DNA of 24,415 bases from JAWABC01 sp043810595 (GTDB lineage Archaea > Nanobdellota > Nanobdellia > SCGC-AAA011-G17 > VGLX01): assembly GCA_043810595.1 (NCBI GenBank), contig JBDRNX010000044.1, positions 1 through 24,415 of the forward strand, given 5' to 3'. The stretch's first letter is position 1. Each line of letters starts with the position of its first letter. The position numbers were made by a program, and so were the translations under genes. The notes below the pieces were generated by a model. The model ran no database searches. It saw nothing but the letters and a program-made list of their open reading frames with translations, and was not told the DNA's origin. Below, piece after piece: positions 21,147-24,415 of this stretch.

Positions 21147-22503
21147 TTTTGTTGTTCTTTGGCTTTATGTGCGGTCTTCCAATGCTGTAGTAGTAGAATC
21201 CCTCCTTGCTCATCTTTTCTGGTTCAAATACGTTCCTTCCGTCAAAAAAGTGTGCCGGTTCATTCATCATTCTTTTTATTTTTTTGAGGTTCATTTTTTT
21301 GAATTCGTCCCATTCTGTCATCAGCACTATCGCGTCGCTTCCTTTTACTGTTTCTTCCAGGTTTTTGCAGTAGGTGACTTTATCTTTGAAATGTTGTTTG
21401 GCGTTTTTCATTGCTTTTGGGTCATAAACGTTTATATTTGCTCCTTCTTCTACTAACTTGTTTATTATGTCTACGGATGGTGCTTCTCTCATGTCGTCAG
21501 TGTCTGGTTTGAACGATAATCCTAAAGCTGCTATTTTTTTGTTTTTCAACGTCCATAATCCTTCTTCTATTATTTTTACGAAATACATTCTCTGTGCTTT
21601 GTTGACTTCGACTATTTGTTTGAATAGTTCCGCATCGATGTTTTTTTCGAGGAATATGTTGTATAGGTTTTCTATGTCTTTTTGGAAGCATGAACCACCA
21701 AAGCCTAGGCCTGCGTTTAGAAAGGCGTACTTCCCTATCCTCTTATCCAGCCTCATGCCCTCAGCTACTTGTGTTACATCCCCTCCGGTTGCCGCACAAA
21801 GTCCTGCTATCAGGTTTATGAATGACACCCCTTCGGCCAAGTAAGCATTTGATGCAAGTTTTATTAGTTCTGCACTCCATATGTCAGTTTCTAAAATCTG
21901 TGTGTTGAAGTTGTGGTATAATTCCCTCATCTCTTTTAGAGGTCGTTTTAGTAGCCTCTTTTTTTCATCTTTCAAAACCCCTATTACTATCCTGTTGGGG
22001 TTTAGTGAGTCTTCGACAGCTTTTCCTTCTCTTAGGAATTCTGGGTTTGAAACGACATCAAATTCGTATAGTGTTCCTGATTTGATCATAGTTTCGCAGA
22101 CTTTTTCTCCTGTGAGTACCGGGACTGTGCTTTTGTCAACTATTACCTTGTAGCCTTTCATGGTTTGGGCTATCATTCTTGCTGCGTTTTCAACGTATGA
22201 GAGGTCTGCTTTTCTAAACCTACCAGTTTCTTGTTTTGGAGGGGTATTCACGCATATGAAAAGTACGTCAGAATTGGATATACAGTAGAGTGGGTCTGCC
22301 GTAAATTTAAGCTTTCTTTTTCCGTAATTTTTTCTCACCAACTCCTCAAGCCCAGGCTCGTATATTGGCATCCCGCCTTTTTTTAGGTCTTCAACTTTTT
22401 GTTTGTCTATGTCGTAGCATATTACCCTGTTCCCCTTCTCTGCTAGTATTGTTCCGTGCGTTAGTCCTACGTAGCCTGTTCCTATTACACCTACATTTTT
22501 CAT
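21133..22503 (-). CDS. ugd: UDP-glucose 6-dehydrogenase
   Basis: A 456-aa protein. The N-terminal Rossmann domain has VIGTGYVGLTHG (6-17) and YDIDKQKVEDL; CVNTPP (84-89) and the VSNPEFLREGKAVEDSLNPNRIVIG block (151-175) follow. Then come the catalytic K215 and N219 (AELIKLASNAYLA) and C272 in GFGGSCFQKD, plus a C-terminal UDP-binding domain with LGLSFKPDTDDMREAPS. It oxidises UDP-glucose twice with NAD to UDP-glucuronate. FQKD in place of the common FPKD is a minor variation; a UDP-mannose-type dehydrogenase cannot be excluded from sequence alone, but the decarboxylase next to it supports UDP-glucose. It has a probable TATA box 31 nt upstream and ends inside the decarboxylase gene. The last ~10 residues are Lys/Asn-rich. 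Confidence 0.92.
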   Translation of the reverse strand: MKNVGVIGTGYVGLTHGTILAEKGNRVICYDIDKQKVEDLKKGGMPIYEPGLEELVRKNYGKRKLKFTADPLYCISNSDVLFICVNTPPKQETGRFRKADLSYVENAARMIAQTMKGYKVIVDKSTVPVLTGEKVCETMIKSGTLYEFDVVSNPEFLREGKAVEDSLNPNRIVIGVLKDEKKRLLKRPLKEMRELYHNFNTQILETDIWSAELIKLASNAYLAEGVSFINLIAGLCAATGGDVTQVAEGMRLDKRIGKYAFLNAGLGFGGSCFQKDIENLYNIFLEKNIDAELFKQIVEVNKAQRMYFVKIIEEGLWTLKNKKIAALGLSFKPDTDDMREAPSVDIINKLVEEGANINVYDPKAMKNAKQHFKDKVTYCKNLEETVKGSDAIVLMTEWDEFKKMNLKKIKRMMNEPAHFFDGRNVFEPEKMSKEGFYYYSIGRPHIKPKNNKNEKH

Positions 22504-22528
22504 GTTCGAGAATTTCTTTTTTATTTGT

Positions 22529-22538
22529 TTATAATTAT
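22529..22538 (-). promoter_or_regulatory. TATA-like box of ugd
   Basis: AATTATAAAC on the minus strand in the 47-bp gap after dcd, about 31 nt before the ugd ATG; it would give a short or absent leader. Confidence 0.4.
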
Positions 22539-22550
22539 TACTTCTTTTTA

Positions 22551-23060
22551 TTATATATGTTCTTGTTTAGAAAATCTTCCTGTGTATTTTGACCCGCCTT
22601 CAGTTCTTTCTAAAATTATTTGGACTATTCTCGTTCCTACTTGGAGTTTTAGGGGGAGGTGGCTTACGTTTTTTATTTCAAGCACTTGTTTGTTGTTTAT
22701 CCCTGGTTGTATGAAGTTTGCTGTTATGTGTACAGAAACCCCTAGTCTTGCAAACTTCGATCTTCCGGATAGCCATCCGCATATGTTCTCTGGTAGTGTT
22801 ATTTTTTCTTTTGTTATTCCCAGTACGAATTCTCCGGGGTGCAGTATTATGTATTTTTTTGCTTTTCTTTTTCTGGTTACTTTTTCGAAGTCTGATTTGT
22901 CATCCACCTTGTAGGGGAAAAGTCTTCTCTTGAACACCCTGAATTCGTTGTCTAGCGTCAGGTCTATCGATGCTGGCCCTACTTGGTTTTTGTTGAAGGG
23001 GTTTATCTTTATCCTTCCCCTGCTTATTTCTTTAAGTATTTCGTTTCTTGTGAGTATCAT
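22551..23060 (-). CDS. dcd: dCTP deaminase (possibly bifunctional, dUTP-hydrolysing)
   Basis: A 169-aa trimeric dUTPase-fold protein. The blocks seen are VGPASIDLTLDNEF (27-40), HPGEFVLGITKEKITLP (74-90), LSGRSKFARLGVSVHITA (97-114) and VLEIKN (126-131) with the catalytic E128; R104 and H111 fit the active-site and nucleotide contacts. It deaminates dCTP to dUTP for dTMP synthesis; some archaeal forms go on to dUMP. The usual I-D/E-P-G reads IQPG here, a change next to the active site. The ATG overlaps the AMP phosphorylase TGA by 4 bp, so the two nucleotide-metabolism genes are coupled. The length is nearer to short archaeal Dcd than to the ~190-aa bacterial form. Confidence 0.88.
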   Translation of the reverse strand: MILTRNEILKEISRGRIKINPFNKNQVGPASIDLTLDNEFRVFKRRLFPYKVDDKSDFEKVTRKRKAKKYIILHPGEFVLGITKEKITLPENICGWLSGRSKFARLGVSVHITANFIQPGINNKQVLEIKNVSHLPLKLQVGTRIVQIILERTEGGSKYTGRFSKQEHI

Positions 23061-24415
23061 GTTATGTGTATTACCTCGTGTTTTTCTGCAAATTTCTTTG
23101 CATAGTCGAGTCTTTTCTTGTTTTCCGCATATATCGTGAATAGCTCTTTTCCCTGTCTTATTTTTGTTCCGTTGTGCACTCTTAGGTATAGTCCTGCTGC
23201 TTTGTCTTTTGGTGCTCCTGCCACTCTTGCTATCTTTGCTATGACTTGGTTGTCTATTCTTGTTACGGTTCCTTTTTTGTTTGATTTTATCTGTGTGAAG
23301 TATTTTGGTTTTGGAAGTTTTATGTTCCTGCTTCCTCCCTGTGCTTGTATTATGTCTAGCATTTTTTGGTATGCTGCTCCTGATTCTATCGTTTCCCTTA
23401 CTTTTTCTTCCGCATTTTTGAGTCCTGCCATCTTAAGAAGTTCGGTTGCAAGCATTATTGACTTGTCTCTTAGGTCGTTTGGTCCCGCTCCCTGCAGTAC
23501 AGATAGGACGTCTTTTGCCTCCCATGCTGGTCCTACTCCATTCCCTATTGGTTGTGAGCCGTCTGTTAGAATCACTTTTAATTTCATGCCCAGATGTTTG
23601 GCTATTTTGATGAATTTTTTTCTGAGTTTTTTTGCTTCTTTCAGGGTTGTTTTTGCTCCTTCTCCGTATGGTAAGTCTATCAGGACGTGGGTTGCTCCCA
23701 CTGCTTTTTTCTTTGCCATTATGCTCGCTAAGAGAAGCCCTTCTGGATCTATGCTTAGGGGGTGTCTTATTTTTATGAACAGCTCGTCTACTCCCATTGG
23801 GTTTAGTGCTGCTTCCCATATTATGCACGCGTTTGTTTCTTTTATGGTTTTGATTATTCTTTCGTGGCTTATGCACACTGGTGCTAGAACTTCCATGGTG
23901 TCTGCAGTTCCTGATGCCGATGTTATCGCTCTGGAGCTTGTTTTTGGTATTGTGTAGCCGAGTGATGCTATTATCGGCACTATTATCATGGTTGTTCTAT
24001 TTCCAGGTACGCCGCCAGCGCAGTGTTTGTCTAGGACTATTTTTCTGTCTAGCCTGATTTTGTATCCCCTGCTTGCTATTGCCTGCGTTAGTTGTGTTGC
24101 TTCTAGCAGGTTCATGCCTTTTGTGTATGCTGCTGCTACGAAGTATGTTATTTCTGTCTCGCTTAGGTTATTTTCAAGGATGTCGTCTACTATGGTGTCT
24201 AGTTCTTCTTTTGTTAGTGTTGCTCCGTCTAGTTTTTTTCTTATGAGGTCCAGTGATTTTGGTCTCTCTGTTTCCTCCACTTCTACGTGTGTGCATTCTG
24301 CAACGTCTAGCTTCTTTACTGTTTCCTCAAAAAGTCCTATCTCGCCGGGTCTTATTCCTTTTCTCGATATGTCTATCACTGCTACTATGTCTTTTTCTGT
24401 TTTTATTCTCTTTAT
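23057..24415 (-). CDS. deoA: AMP phosphorylase, thymidine phosphorylase family (5' end outside window)
   Basis: The gene enters from the right edge; 452 residues are visible of a family length near 500, so the missing part is most of the small N-terminal domain. The frame continues upstream of the GTG at 24379 as KDIVAVIDIS, so that GTG is an internal Val. Visible motifs: GLFEETVKKL, the helical domain with YFVAAAYTKGMNLLEATQLTQ, DKHCAGGVPGNRTT (phosphate/nucleotide binding), TSSRAITSASGTADTMEVLAPV, and LTDGSQPIGNGVGPAWEAKDVL. It splits AMP with phosphate into adenine and ribose-1,5-bisphosphate, the first step of the archaeal AMP to form III RuBisCO pathway. R15P isomerase and RuBisCO are not in the window. 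It is followed, with 4-bp overlap, by dcd. Confidence 0.93.
   Translation of the reverse strand: MKRIKTEKDIVAVIDISRKGIRPGEIGLFEETVKKLDVAECTHVEVEETERPKSLDLIRKKLDGATLTKEELDTIVDDILENNLSETEITYFVAAAYTKGMNLLEATQLTQAIASRGYKIRLDRKIVLDKHCAGGVPGNRTTMIIVPIIASLGYTIPKTSSRAITSASGTADTMEVLAPVCISHERIIKTIKETNACIIWEAALNPMGVDELFIKIRHPLSIDPEGLLLASIMAKKKAVGATHVLIDLPYGEGAKTTLKEAKKLRKKFIKIAKHLGMKLKVILTDGSQPIGNGVGPAWEAKDVLSVLQGAGPNDLRDKSIMLATELLKMAGLKNAEEKVRETIESGAAYQKMLDIIQAQGGSRNIKLPKPKYFTQIKSNKKGTVTRIDNQVIAKIARVAGAPKDKAAGLYLRVHNGTKIRQGKELFTIYAENKKRLDYAKKFAEKHEVIHIT

Noticed and set aside
23118..23957. 279-aa plus-strand ORF within the AMP phosphorylase gene
   Set aside because: Antisense shadow of conserved coding sequence, with no ribosome binding site or recognisable domain.
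24377..24379. GTG as the start of AMP phosphorylase
   Set aside because: Translation upstream continues in the same frame to the window edge with family-like sequence (KDIVAVIDIS), so the GTG is an internal Val codon.
1..24415. CRISPR array, IS element, prophage or integrase attachment site
   Set aside because: No regularly spaced repeats, transposase, integrase or terminal inverted repeats were seen. The tRNA gene is not followed by a partial tRNA copy within the window.

Overview
The window reads as archaeal chromosome, most likely from a DPANN-type lineage (Woesearchaeota/Pacearchaeota-like; the lineage is an inference from gene content, not from a marker tree). Archaeal markers are clear: RpoP (Rpb12), ribosomal proteins eL43 and uL11, prefoldin beta, a UPF0147 protein, archaeal-type SepF, AMP phosphorylase, an intron-containing tRNA, and AT-rich TATA boxes about 26 nt before inferred start sites. 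Genes are tightly packed, with many 1-14 bp overlaps and both leaderless and Shine-Dalgarno starts. There is no rRNA, CRISPR array, IS element or prophage.

Layout. 1-2.1 kb (minus): a signal-peptide-bearing HExxH protein, then lspA (signal peptidase II, unusual in archaea), then a partial COG2231 HhH-GPD glycosylase. 2.1-3.7 kb (minus): three tandem paralogues of an unrecognised ~167-aa family. 3.8-7.9 kb (plus, divergent from the paralogues): a 477-aa unknown, a 611-aa xylose-isomerase-like TIM barrel with a ~230-residue insertion, and a pol-beta-type nucleotidyltransferase. 7.9-8.9 kb (minus): an island of three small orphan genes under two promoters that resemble each other. 9.0-11.4 kb: phosphoenolpyruvate synthase. 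11.4-15.9 kb: a four-gene MacB/LolCDE-like ABC operon (ATPase, exported CARDB-like protein, two paralogous permeases). 16.0-18.2 kb: an information-processing cluster reading uL11, tRNA-Pro, eL43, rpoP, pfdB, UPF0147, then sepF on its own promoter. 18.3-20.2 kb (plus): a Rossmann/pseudo-receiver protein and a radical SAM/SPASM protein. 20.2-24.4 kb (minus): AMP phosphorylase (cut by the window edge), dCTP deaminase, UDP-glucose dehydrogenase and a UDP-glucuronate decarboxylase-like enzyme; the last two would make UDP-glucuronate and then UDP-xylose for surface glycans.

The strongest unexpected signal is the tRNA-Pro(UGG) gene. It carries a 32-nt intron in the T-loop (between positions 59 and 60), at a bulge-helix-bulge whose excision restores a perfect TTCAAAT T-loop. 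Its 3' end lies 15 nt before the eL43 start codon, which has no visible Shine-Dalgarno or TATA box. Other points of interest are the three-paralogue cluster with its divergent neighbours, LspA in an archaeon, the acidic stalk-like tail on uL11, and the small-gene island with matched promoters.
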